Positions 7,716 to 14,598 of a stretch of 41,986 nucleotides of DNA are shown here, piece by piece (the stretch's first letter is position 1; each line of letters opens with the position of its first letter). The notes under the pieces are model-generated. The model was not told the origin of the DNA. It ran no database searches and saw only the letters and a program-made list of their open reading frames with translations. The translations under genes and the position numbers were made by a program. Origin of the DNA: a virus; the IMG/VR virus record IMGVR_UViG_3300030233_000111, positions 1-41,986 of that record. One strand, 5' to 3'.

Positions 7716-8144
7716 TTGGACGCTTTTTTTGATTTTGTTTCCAGGCTTTTTACTCATCCGCAGGCGGTTGAGATCTCCATCCGGCTTCTTTCGGTGGTCG
7801 GTACCGGGATAGGCCTCCGTGTTTTTATCCGGTGGGGAACCTACGTGATTAAGCCTGGAACCAAAAAAGACAAAGTAAGAATGGCATCAAGACACATGAT
7901 CGTGCCCAGTCAAATAGCAATTTCGATTTTCACTTCGTGGGTTTATCGTCATCAAATAAATTATGAGGAGGTTTTTGCAAATGGAGAAAGAATAAATGCG
8001 CTCATTTTAACTGCGATGAGATGGGAGACAATAATTGGCGAGGGAGTTCTTTACGGATTCGGTTCTATCGCTGTCTATGCCATATTTGTCGCACTAATTA
8101 AAACATTTGAAAAAAAGTACAACTTTAAAATTATGGAGGAATAA
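7716..8144 (+). CDS. Predicted membrane protein, possible holin
   Basis: A 142-residue protein with a TTG start directly after the DUF5675 gene. It has hydrophobic segments near residues 20-40 and 110-130, separated by a basic stretch (KPGTKKDKVR), and a charged C-terminus. Size, membrane segments and position in the lysis block are compatible with a holin or antiholin. No sequence family was recognised. Confidence 0.5.
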   Translation: MDAFFDFVSRLFTHPQAVEISIRLLSVVGTGIGLRVFIRWGTYVIKPGTKKDKVRMASRHMIVPSQIAISIFTSWVYRHQINYEEVFANGERINALILTAMRWETIIGEGVLYGFGSIAVYAIFVALIKTFEKKYNFKIMEE

Positions 8145-8145
8145 A

Positions 8146-8583
8146 ATGAAAGAAATTATTGTTTTAGTGGTAGTTATTTTAATTGCGCTTGCCGGGAGTG
8201 TTTTTGCACAAGATATCACCAATGTGTCTTCTGCTGGAGATCTGCCGGTTGTAGAGCAATCGATCGACACGGCAGATCAGGCAATCGATGAAATTTCCGG
8301 AGTGATAAAAAACTGGCAGGCCATTTATTACAAAGTCAAAACTGACTTTGATTGGTTTGATCTGCTATTGCTGGTCGGGCTTTTTTACTTTACATTGATT
8401 ACTGTTGGGGTGGTCGCGAGACTCATAATTGAGTTTGCAAAAGTTTTTACAGATGATGAAACCGATGCAGTTCTTGACGATATATCACAATGGATTAAAA
8501 TTAACTTGATAGATTTGCCGGCGACACACCTGGCTAAGATAAGGAACATAACTCTCACAAAGAGGAAAAAAAGTGACTCTTAA
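8146..8583 (+). CDS. Signal-peptide membrane protein of the lysis block
   Basis: A 145-residue protein with a convincing signal peptide (MKEIIVLVVVILIALAGSVFA), a periplasmic helical segment, a second hydrophobic span at about residues 67-90 (LLLLVGLFYFTLITVGVVA), and a C-terminal tail ending in KRKKSDS. The start chosen is the ATG after GGAGGAATAAA; a longer frame upstream is less likely. It could be a holin or spanin-type protein. The last codons overlap the lipase start. Confidence 0.6.
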   Translation: MKEIIVLVVVILIALAGSVFAQDITNVSSAGDLPVVEQSIDTADQAIDEISGVIKNWQAIYYKVKTDFDWFDLLLLVGLFYFTLITVGVVARLIIEFAKVFTDDETDAVLDDISQWIKINLIDLPATHLAKIRNITLTKRKKSDS

Positions 8584-9337
8584 TCTATCGCAAGGATGTT
8601 TTTCGCGGCCCGGACAGAGTGATCTCCCGGGCCTTTTTTTGTGTGATGCTGCCTATGAAAGAAACGAACACAAACTAAATAGATTTGATGATTTTGATTT
8701 GGAGGTCAAAAACATTGAGGGAGCGAGAGTCGTTGCGCTATCTTCAAACACTGAGCTTGTTTTCGCTTATGCCGGCACTGACGACCGGCAGGATGTCATA
8801 AATGATGTTCTTGCCCAGGTTCCTAAGTATATGTGGGAGGGCAAGGTCTGTTTTGGTTTTTGGCGGCACTCTGCTTTGGCGCACGACTGGATCGAGAAGA
8901 TTTTTAATCATTTCTCTGGCAAAAATAAGATCGTAAGTTTTTATGGACATTCGCTGGGAGGGGCGGCCGCGGCATTGGCAGCCTTCGAGATGACGAGAAG
9001 AGGCAAAGAGGTCGACCGGTTTGTGGGTTTTGGAGATCCTGACCCTGGGGGATGGCGGTTGGCTCGATACTTGAGAAAGACTGGCATTATCGGAAGGCAC
9101 TATGTAAATGAGAACGATCCGGTTCCGTGGATGCCATTCGGATACAGAAAGCCATTTCCGAAAGTGTATGTTGATTCTTCAGGGACGAAAATACCAAATA
9201 TCGGAAGATTGCTGCTTGCGAGAAAAAAGGCGATGTCAATCATTAAGGACTCAAGGCTTGGGGATGGTGACATTGAGTTTATTGGAGATCACATGATCAG
9301 TACGGGCTACTGGCCTGCCTTGACCTCTTCTGCGTGA
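8573..9337 (+). CDS. Class 3 lipase-like alpha/beta hydrolase
   Basis: A 254-residue protein with the nucleophile elbow GHSLGG at about residues 125-130, an acidic candidate in NENDPVPWMP and a histidine candidate in GDHMIS. Together these form the Ser-Asp-His triad expected for class 3 lipases. It ends the lysis block, so it may attack phospholipids of the host envelope to help release. There is no signal peptide. The GTG start overlaps the previous gene; a TTG at 8639 is an alternative start lying after a terminator-like hairpin. Confidence 0.75.
   Translation: MTLNLSQGCFSRPGQSDLPGLFLCDAAYERNEHKLNRFDDFDLEVKNIEGARVVALSSNTELVFAYAGTDDRQDVINDVLAQVPKYMWEGKVCFGFWRHSALAHDWIEKIFNHFSGKNKIVSFYGHSLGGAAAALAAFEMTRRGKEVDRFVGFGDPDPGGWRLARYLRKTGIIGRHYVNENDPVPWMPFGYRKPFPKVYVDSSGTKIPNIGRLLLARKKAMSIIKDSRLGDGDIEFIGDHMISTGYWPALTSSA
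8607..8640 (+). terminator. Intrinsic terminator-like hairpin at the start of the lipase frame
   Basis: A perfect 7-bp stem GGCCCGG/CCGGGCC with a 13-base loop is followed by seven T residues. It lies inside the first codons of the lipase frame. It may attenuate lipase transcription, or the gene may really begin after it. Confidence 0.6.
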
Positions 9338-9357
9338 TCGGATAGTATTTACTTGCT

Positions 9358-9380
9358 CGGTGGTTTTGTCTCCACCACCG
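9358..9380. terminator. Hairpin between converging gene blocks
   Basis: CGGTGG/CCACCG forms a 6-bp stem with an 11-base loop in the short gap where the plus-strand lysis genes meet the minus-strand accessory genes. The U-tract on either side is poor, so this is a weak call based mainly on position. Confidence 0.35.
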
Positions 9381-9385
9381 GGCAT

Positions 9386-9574
9386 TTAAATTTTAAGTGA
9401 TCCTTCCAGGTATTCTTCTTCTGTCACTATGTGATTTTCTTTGACAAAATCAATCGCCTGCTCCCATGCTGCATCCCAGGACTCATTTGCCCGGTTCATT
9501 TTTGCAACTTCGATCTCGTCTTGTGGCTCGCCGTATTGGGTGATGTACCAATCCTCAAAAGATCCATTGCTCAT
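9386..9574 (-). CDS. Small acidic phage protein
   Basis: A 62-residue acidic protein (MSNGSFEDWY, with AWEQAIDFVKE), last in the leftward operon. Its ATG overlaps the upstream gene's stop (ATGA), which supports real translation. No family was recognised and no catalytic motif is visible. Confidence 0.55.
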   Translation of the reverse strand: MSNGSFEDWYITQYGEPQDEIEVAKMNRANESWDAAWEQAIDFVKENHIVTEEEYLEGSLKI

Positions 9575-9900
9575 AAATCATCCTTTCTGTAATTCACTGC
9601 CTTTCTTAACCTTCCCATTTCTTTATTTTTTTGTGCCCAGTAGGCAGAAGCCATTCTCAATGTCTTGGCAAAAAAATCTTGCTCGGGAACCCAAATATCA
9701 AAATCTTTCCCGACATAGTGCTTAGCAGGATAGAATGGTCTTTCGTTTTCGTTTTCAAAAACATTGAAACCGCTTTTAAAGTCGCGCCTTACGCATCGGC
9801 CATTTATTAGCGGGATGGTTTTATCCCCGTATTTTTGACACATTTTAGCGATGTTCTCATCCTGTTGAAGAGCCCACCTTATGTCATAACGGAATTTCAT
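9571..9900 (-). CDS. Hypothetical phage protein
   Basis: A 109-residue soluble protein with many aromatic and basic residues. It is coupled to both neighbours by ATGA overlaps. No recognised domain is present. Confidence 0.55.
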   Translation of the reverse strand: MKFRYDIRWALQQDENIAKMCQKYGDKTIPLINGRCVRRDFKSGFNVFENENERPFYPAKHYVGKDFDIWVPEQDFFAKTLRMASAYWAQKNKEMGRLRKAVNYRKDDL

Positions 9901-10127
9901 GATTTGTCCTGTATTTTTTCAATCGTCACTTTTTCCTTTGTCGTCCGTCTTTTCTTTTTACCCGTCAGCTTAGCCGCCTGGCGCACATCTCGCAACATGA
10001 TATGGTACTCGCCTTCATACGCTCCCCTGCGGCTAATCATGGCCAGGGCAAAATCACGAGATATCTTTTTATCGCTATAGAGAATTAATATCTCTTTATG
10101 TACATCAGCATATGTTACTTTTTGCAT
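9897..10127 (-). CDS. Small basic hypothetical protein
   Basis: A 76-residue protein with a helical N-terminus and a basic KKKRRTTKEK stretch near the C-terminus that could bind nucleic acid. An AGGAG ribosome site precedes the ATG. It lies next to the Panacea-type gene, so it could be a partner of that protein, but no known toxin fold was recognised. Confidence 0.5.
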   Translation of the reverse strand: MQKVTYADVHKEILILYSDKKISRDFALAMISRRGAYEGEYHIMLRDVRQAAKLTGKKKRRTTKEKVTIEKIQDKS

Positions 10128-10153
10128 TGCTTTCTCCTTAATTTTTTGTATTT

Positions 10154-10684
10154 CTAATAGTCCTCAGAGCAAGTAATGATTGCTTGTCTTTCGCTAATGC
10201 CGTTAGATATCAATATGCTCTTTTTGTCTATTGATACACTCCCGGAGTCGGCATCCGTGCATTCGGGGATTACGCTTTTGTCGTGAATCACTTCGTCTAC
10301 AATTTTTTGCCAGGAATAGCCCTTAAATTTTTCATGCAGCTCTTCAATTAGTTCCATTTCCAGTCTGTTCAGCTTGCCGAGGAAATTGCCGGGGAGTGTG
10401 ATTTCCACAGAATAATGGTTTGTTTTTAAATATTCGTTCCATGTGTTTTGAGACCCATTCACAACACTACTTCTGGAGTTTTTAATAAAATCATAAACCC
10501 TGGAAAGAACAGGGCCATAATTCGTGCTGTAATAATCGTCTTTTGTGGCTGTGTACCCATATTCTATCAAAAGCTTTCTGTCAAGTAAGTACATTAGCTT
10601 TATGAGTTTTGTGTAGTTGAGCCTGCCTCCGGCTAGTTCCACAAATCTATAGGCAATCTGAGCTGCCTTTTGGGCTCTAACCAT
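10154..10684 (-). CDS. Panacea (DUF4065/SocA-like) domain protein
   Basis: A 176-residue protein with the DUF4065 pattern at its N-terminus: KAAQIAYRFVEL, LNYTKLIKLMYLLDR and DYYSTNYGPVLSRVYDF. The Panacea domain is known as a versatile antitoxin domain and is also found in phages and mobile elements. The gene has a good GGAGG ribosome site. The neighbours are small unrecognised proteins, so it may be half of a toxin-antitoxin pair, a phage antitoxin against host abortive-infection toxins, or a proteolysis adaptor. I cannot choose between these. Confidence 0.75.
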   Translation of the reverse strand: MVRAQKAAQIAYRFVELAGGRLNYTKLIKLMYLLDRKLLIEYGYTATKDDYYSTNYGPVLSRVYDFIKNSRSSVVNGSQNTWNEYLKTNHYSVEITLPGNFLGKLNRLEMELIEELHEKFKGYSWQKIVDEVIHDKSVIPECTDADSGSVSIDKKSILISNGISERQAIITCSEDY

Positions 10685-10729
10685 AGCGCACCCTCCGCCT
10701 TCCTGATTGCCTATCCTTTTTTATTTCCA

Positions 10730-10975
10730 TCAATGGTAAAGGCACCCGAAAAAGGCAGGTTGTTGGTCTCGCCCTCGGATAACAAAACCAGCATCTTCGC
10801 CAAATTCTTTCTCTGCAACTTCAAGGGCCTCTTCAAGGGATGAGGAAAAAAACTTTTTCCCCTCAAAAAATGAAACAAACTTTTTCCCTGGCGGCCATTT
10901 GATTTTTTTATAAACGCTATCAAGCAAAGAGGCGTTCGCGTCTACTTCAAGGCTGTTTTTTTTGTGTTTTTTCAT
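10730..10975 (-). CDS. Small DUF5678-like protein
   Basis: An 81-residue protein. The start chosen is the ATG six bases after GGGAGA; an ATG at 10981 sits too close to that site. The stretch SFFEGKKFFSSSLEEALEVA followed by EFGEDAGFVIRG resembles DUF5678-type proteins, small phage and archaeal proteins of unknown function. The match is by eye. Its 5' end overlaps the gene upstream in another frame. Confidence 0.5.
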   Translation of the reverse strand: MKKHKKNSLEVDANASLLDSVYKKIKWPPGKKFVSFFEGKKFFSSSLEEALEVAEKEFGEDAGFVIRGRDQQPAFFGCLYH

Positions 10976-11468
10976 ACTCATTCTCCCATTCATTGTAGTA
11001 GTCTATCACATGGCCGTCAGGATATATCTTTCGCACCAAGGTTCCGTCGATATCATATGCGCAGTAGACCGTTATTTCGGACATGTTTCCATTTTCTTTC
11101 TTTTCGGTGATCTCGTCGTGCCCTAGAGACTCGTGCATTTGCAGTACACCGAATTGGTTATAAATGGCTTTTATTTTGTGTTTATCTTTGTTTTTTTTAT
11201 CTTTAATAAATTCCTGCCAGTCAATGGTGGTGTGAGCTATCTCATTTCTCTCGTGCCGCCCAAAATCCCCACCAGAAATATAGCTGATACCATTACCACA
11301 TTCTTTGATGCAGATTTCCCATCTATCAACTGGCTTAAGTTTAATCTCTTTATCAAAGCCTTCTTTTAGTGGATCACCATCTGACCATCTATCACATTCA
11401 AGATAATCACATGCATCGCTAAAATCTTGATATGATTTTAAGTTGTTAATTGCTATTTGTTTTTTCAT
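10947..11468 (-). CDS. Hypothetical protein
   Basis: A 173-residue acidic soluble protein. The ATG used overlaps the stop of the upstream gene (ATGA) and follows GGGAGA. A longer upstream frame exists but lacks a better ribosome site. The last 44 residues (from SEITVYCAYDIDGTLV) look like a separate small domain. No family was recognised. It lies outside the cassette-like units. Confidence 0.5.
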   Translation of the reverse strand: MKKQIAINNLKSYQDFSDACDYLECDRWSDGDPLKEGFDKEIKLKPVDRWEICIKECGNGISYISGGDFGRHERNEIAHTTIDWQEFIKDKKNKDKHKIKAIYNQFGVLQMHESLGHDEITEKKENGNMSEITVYCAYDIDGTLVRKIYPDGHVIDYYNEWENEYEKTQKKQP

Positions 11469-11776
11469 GATGTCTCCCTTGGCGCAGGACGCGCACATTT
11501 TCTTGGGTTGTCGGATTGTTTTGGTTTTTCTCTTCCCCATGCATCAATAAATGCAACCTCTTGCCAATCAGGATCACACTCGGTATCATTTATATCCCAT
11601 TCAAATGTTGATGCCTGTTCTATAATCCAACCGTCACGGTCGGAATCATATTTAATTCTAATTGAATTTGCTGCCCTTGTGTGGCAGATTCCTATTTCAA
11701 GTGTTGATTGTTTTTCTTTATCGTATATCTCTGGGTACATCCAATCAATTCTTTCATTTCCTGTTATTTCTATCAA
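11465..11776 (-). CDS. Hypothetical protein adjoining the cassette array
   Basis: A 103-residue protein. The TTG start is chosen because AAGGAG lies six bases before it; upstream ATG codons fall inside the attC-like repeat. It contains two Trp-rich acidic patches (RDGWIIEQ, CDPDWQEV). It is the first gene beyond the last attC-like repeat and has no such repeat at its own 3' end, so it is probably resident phage DNA, or a last cassette that has lost its site. Confidence 0.5.
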   Translation of the reverse strand: MIEITGNERIDWMYPEIYDKEKQSTLEIGICHTRAANSIRIKYDSDRDGWIIEQASTFEWDINDTECDPDWQEVAFIDAWGREKPKQSDNPRKCARPAPRETS

Positions 11777-11804
11777 TTTAATCTCCTTAAAACCAAAATG
11801 TCCG

Positions 11805-11875
11805 ACAACGTTTGCGATTATGCGAAGTGCCGTAGGCATTTGGGAGAGCGTAGCGAACCACATAGTCGCCGTTGT
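11805..11875 (-). other. attC-like site A (after the Dam-type gene)
   Basis: Outer arms ACAACG (11805-11810) and CGTTGT (11870-11875), and inner arms GCGATTATG (11814-11822) and CATAGTCGC (11861-11869), are separated by an unpaired TTT on one side only. The 3' end of the minus-strand methyltransferase gene lies within it, as in integron cassettes where the recombination site closes the cassette. The outer boxes keep AAC/GTT but depart from the full RYYYAAC/GTTRRRY consensus. Confidence 0.6.
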
Positions 11876-12636
11876 GTGATGTCAAGTGATGAATAAACAC
11901 TGTTCGATATTACTAATACCTCTTTTGATTTTTTGTCTTTACCCATCCCGTAACTCCATTTGGGTATGTAATAATAATGGTTTTTGTATAACTCAACTAT
12001 TTCTGCTATATTATTATAAGACAATACAAAGCCGTTCCTCTTGTTTAGTTTTTCGGCTAATTTAATATGATTAAAGCCTTTGTGTGCTTTTCCCTTGTTC
12101 CCATATAGATAGTTTTTAATGATGTATGGTGGGTCACAATACGCAAAACCGCTATAGCATAGCGAATGCATAAAATCTTGCTCATGAACTGGTATAGACA
12201 AATCAAACCTCTTTAGTTTTGACAAGATACTTTCCGTGAATCTTGGATGGTTTGGCGACATTCCACCATTCATTGTACTCCCTGAAAAACTACACCTATT
12301 CAATACAAAAAACATAGCTCCTTGCTTAATCTTATCAGCCTCCACCATACATGATTTTTGTAAAGAATAGAACATATCTTTACTTAATGGATAGTATTTT
12401 ATTACTTCTCTATATAGTTCTTCTCGGCTATTTTTTAACGCCGACCAAAAGGACACCAAGGGTTTGAATATATCAAACCCGACCACTTCCATTCCTTGCT
12501 GATTTAAATACAATTCAAAACTACCGCCTCCGAAAAACGGGGAAATCACTTTTTTTGTATCTTTAGGGATGAATAAAGACAACTCTTTTATCGCTCTGGA
12601 CTTCCCTCCTGGGTATCTTAATATCGAATAATTCAT
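11818..12636 (-). CDS. D12-class (Dam-like) adenine DNA methyltransferase in a cassette-like unit
   Basis: A 272-residue N6-adenine methyltransferase. It starts with the SAM-binding YPGGKSRA and has FFGGGSFEL at about residue 36-44 and the catalytic DPPY motif at about residue 170. The ATG chosen precedes YSILRYPGGK; an upstream ATG is less likely. Target specificity is unknown. The phage may methylate its DNA against host restriction. It fills an 852-bp unit bounded by attC-like sites, and its AT-rich base use differs from the structural genes, both suggesting acquisition. Confidence 0.85.
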   Translation of the reverse strand: MNYSILRYPGGKSRAIKELSLFIPKDTKKVISPFFGGGSFELYLNQQGMEVVGFDIFKPLVSFWSALKNSREELYREVIKYYPLSKDMFYSLQKSCMVEADKIKQGAMFFVLNRCSFSGSTMNGGMSPNHPRFTESILSKLKRFDLSIPVHEQDFMHSLCYSGFAYCDPPYIIKNYLYGNKGKAHKGFNHIKLAEKLNKRNGFVLSYNNIAEIVELYKNHYYYIPKWSYGMGKDKKSKEVLVISNSVYSSLDITQRRLCGSLRSPKCLRHFA

Positions 12637-12656
12637 TTTACCCCACTTTATTTCAC

Positions 12657-12739
12657 ACAACGTTTGCGGTTATCAGAAGTCCGATTTATCAGATTTGGGA
12701 GAGGATGACTTGTCATCCGAACCTGATAAACTCTGTTGT
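12657..12739 (-). other. attC-like site B (after the HNH gene)
   Basis: Outer arms ACAAC (in 12657-12662) and GTTGT (in 12734-12739), and inner arms GCGGTTATCAG (12666-12676) and CTGATAAACTC (12723-12733), pair imperfectly. A perfect 7-bp inner hairpin, GGATGAC/GTCATCC, at 12703-12718 resembles a variable terminal structure. The HNH gene stop lies inside the repeat. Confidence 0.55.
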
Positions 12740-13050
12740 ACGATGGGAAACCGTAAAATCCCAAGCTTTTTATCTCGTGTATATCTTGCGTTTTGGGCGT
12801 GATGTTTTGCATCGTAGGTTAAATGGCACCTTTGACATAATGCCTTTAAGTTTTTGTCATCATTGTTTTGCGGGTTATGCTCAAGATGTGCTACTGTTAG
12901 AATCACTTTACTGCCAGTATCAGGATGTGGTTCATAATTTTCAGCACCGCAAAACTCACATTTATTCCCAGCACGCTCAAAACGTATTCTTTTAGATATG
13001 TTTTTCCAGTTTTTATGATACAGCTTTTGTTTATCTTTACTTATAGGCAT
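12673..13050 (-). CDS. HNH endonuclease in a cassette-like unit
   Basis: A 125-residue protein with a zinc-binding HNH layout: CEFCG at about residues 32-36, AHLEHNPQNND in the middle and LCQRCH at about 70-75. HNH proteins nick or cut DNA in restriction, packaging or homing. The C-terminus is a Ser/Lys-rich tail coded inside the attC-like repeat. AGGAG precedes the ATG and lies just inside the cassette boundary, as expected for a promoterless cassette gene. Confidence 0.8.
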   Translation of the reverse strand: MPISKDKQKLYHKNWKNISKRIRFERAGNKCEFCGAENYEPHPDTGSKVILTVAHLEHNPQNNDDKNLKALCQRCHLTYDAKHHAQNARYTRDKKLGILRFPIVQQSLSGSDDKSSSPKSDKSDF

Positions 13051-13066
13051 TTAGTGCTCCTTTCGT

Positions 13067-13222
13067 ACAACGTTTGCGACTATGAGAAGTTTCCGAGTTT
13101 TTTTATTGCTTCGTATGTCTTCTCTATTCCGATTGGTGATGTAAAATAGGAGTTAACATCAACTAATTTTTTAACCTCATCTAAACTCGGCAATTTGGGC
13201 GCAGACTCATAGTCGCTGTTGT
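13067..13222 (-). other. attC-like site C (long form)
   Basis: Outer arms ACAAC (in 13067-13072) and GTTGT (in 13217-13222), with perfect 11-bp inner arms GCGACTATGAG (13076-13086) and CTCATAGTCGC (13206-13216). The spacers are unequal (four bases against one). The 119-base interior codes for the end of the unit's own gene. The right arm shares 19 identical bases with site D (ATAGTCGCTGTTGTCGGAT). Confidence 0.65.
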
Positions 13223-13382
13223 CGGATGTAGGAGTTTTAACAATCTCTGAACCAACAACATGTCTACCGCCATTCTTCATTTTTGACTCAAGGTCAGCAT
13301 GTTCTATGTCAACCGTTTCATAAAATACTGACCACTCATCCTGTGAAACTTGAAAACTACTTTTTACAATCAATCTAATCAT
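13080..13382 (-). CDS. Hypothetical protein in a cassette-like unit
   Basis: A 100-residue protein of unknown family with a good AGGAG ribosome site. The N-terminal half has strand-like segments (IRLIVKSSF, EWSVFYETVDIEH) and the C-terminal half is helical and charged. About half of it is coded inside the long attC-like repeat, an unusual overlap. It occupies a 334-bp unit between sites C and D. Confidence 0.55.
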   Translation of the reverse strand: MIRLIVKSSFQVSQDEWSVFYETVDIEHADLESKMKNGGRHVVGSEIVKTPTSDNSDYESAPKLPSLDEVKKLVDVNSYFTSPIGIEKTYEAIKKLGNFS

Positions 13383-13400
13383 TTAAAACTCCTATCTCTG

Positions 13401-13462
13401 ACAACGTCCGCGACTATCTGACGTTTTAATGTCCCGAAGGGCTTGCAGATAGTCGCTGTTGT
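13401..13462 (-). other. attC-like site D (after the Lar-like gene)
   Basis: Outer arms ACAAC/GTTGT (extendable to GACAAC/GTTGTC) and perfect 11-bp inner arms GCGACTATCTG (13410-13420) and CAGATAGTCGC (13446-13456), with spacers of four bases and one base. At 62 bp it is close to the classic short attC size. It closes the first unit of the array and is the clearest of the four. Confidence 0.65.
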
Positions 13463-13653
13463 CGGATCGTTTTTAGTTTTTTCCTAATGAGGTAGTTCCA
13501 TGCTCTCATAGCATGGTTACCGTTCCAGTATGAAAGTGTAGAAAAGTCACATTCAGGACAATAAATAATGCTAAGTTCATCTGGGTACGCTCCCGAATCA
13601 TCGTATGGATAATGCTTTGGTGTAGCGCCGCATGTACACTTTCTCAGCTTCAT
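13426..13653 (-). CDS. Lar-like restriction alleviation / zinc-ribbon protein
   Basis: A 75-residue protein with a two-knuckle zinc ribbon (CTCG near residue 7-10 and CPECDF at about 32-37), followed by HAMRAWNYL. This matches the Lar-family pattern in which the second knuckle is followed by an 'A..AWN' motif. Lar proteins of lambdoid phages modulate type I restriction. It is the first gene of the cassette-like array and its 3' end lies within site D. Confidence 0.65.
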   Translation of the reverse strand: MKLRKCTCGATPKHYPYDDSGAYPDELSIIYCPECDFSTLSYWNGNHAMRAWNYLIRKKLKTIRQQRLSASPSGH

Positions 13654-13674
13654 AATATCCCCTTAATCGACTAT

Positions 13675-14196
13675 TTAGTTGATTCCGTACTCGGCCGAAA
13701 AGTCGATCACCTCTTTCGTGGTCTTAAAAAAGTGATAGCCAAGGATGGTCTCGGGGTCTTTCGACTCTTTAGCTGATCGAAAAACTTCTTCGGCGGTCAT
13801 CTCTGGATCTGGCATTCCCAGATTGTCCACATACCATTGCTCAGGGCTTTCGCCTTCGGCCAGCTGGTCAGCATAGACCAGGTAATTCCCGCTCACATCG
13901 TAGTAGATATAAGCTCCACCGTGAGGCTCGACTAAGTCGCAAAATTCCATGCCGTCTGTACTCTCGTTGAGAAAGACCTGGATCTTTCCGTTTTCTCTTA
14001 GGACTTGGCCGACCTTGGCTTCATCGCAAAATTGCTCCCAAGTTTCTACATCATCGAGATCCTCAAAATTCTCATCCAAAAGGCTTGTAAAGGTCCAGAA
14101 ATTGGCCTCGTCCTCAATCACGATGTCATCTGGCTCTATGCCGTACTCTTTGGCAAGAGCCTCAACTTCTTTTTTCAGTTGGTTTAGTGTGTTCAT
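13675..14196 (-). CDS. Acidic early protein of unknown function
   Basis: A 173-residue strongly acidic protein. The ATG chosen follows AGGAG with good spacing; a longer frame from 14220 lacks this. Strong acidity and early position recall DNA-mimic anti-restriction proteins such as ArdA, but I see no convincing ArdA motif, so no function is assigned. A WYVDNLGMPDPE segment loosely resembles the protein at 9386. Confidence 0.55.
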   Translation of the reverse strand: MNTLNQLKKEVEALAKEYGIEPDDIVIEDEANFWTFTSLLDENFEDLDDVETWEQFCDEAKVGQVLRENGKIQVFLNESTDGMEFCDLVEPHGGAYIYYDVSGNYLVYADQLAEGESPEQWYVDNLGMPDPEMTAEEVFRSAKESKDPETILGYHFFKTTKEVIDFSAEYGIN

Positions 14197-14219
14197 TTTT
14201 AGCTCCTCAGCGGGTGTCA

Positions 14220-14570
14220 TTATTTTACTTCGTAAAAGTCACCTATGGCGGCCATCTCTCGATATACGGATGCTTTGGATATAGTGTTGCCTTCGCTATC
14301 CTTATACTTATGCCCTGCCCAGATGGCCCCCAAGTTATCGCAAGCCATCTTTCTTCGCAGTTCAGCGGAAAGATATACCCGAGTTTTGCCATACTTTTGC
14401 CAAAGGTTTCCCCCTTTTTCGATGAGCTCTTTTGCTTTCTCATCCACCTCTGGGCAAAGGCCAGGATCAAGGTCTCTTTTCTCCTGCTCCATCCTCGCTT
14501 TTTGCTTAGCTAAAAAGGCCTCTCTTTCTTCAGGTGTGTCTTGTCTCATTGTGTGTCCCATGAATCTCAT
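14220..14570 (-). CDS. First gene of the leftward early operon
   Basis: A 116-residue charged protein, the first read from the leftward promoter. The ATG at 14570 follows TTAGGAG. The C-terminal half (KYGKTRVYLSAELRRKMACD) may form a nucleic-acid-binding fold, but no family was recognised. It could be an early regulator. Confidence 0.55.
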   Translation of the reverse strand: MRFMGHTMRQDTPEEREAFLAKQKARMEQEKRDLDPGLCPEVDEKAKELIEKGGNLWQKYGKTRVYLSAELRRKMACDNLGAIWAGHKYKDSEGNTISKASVYREMAAIGDFYEVK

Positions 14571-14598
14571 AATTAGCTCCTAAGCAATTGTTTATGTA

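Noticed and set aside
10850-10890. Repeated AACTTTTTCCC motif as a regulatory repeat
   Set aside because: It codes for Lys/Phe-rich stretches of the small DUF5678-like protein and is probably a codon effect.
11818-11863. Start of the 11465 gene at an ATG inside attC-like site A
   Set aside because: No ribosome site there. A TTG at 11776 follows AAGGAG with proper spacing.
13675-14196. ArdA anti-restriction protein
   Set aside because: Only acidity and position suggest it; no ArdA sequence motif could be matched by eye.
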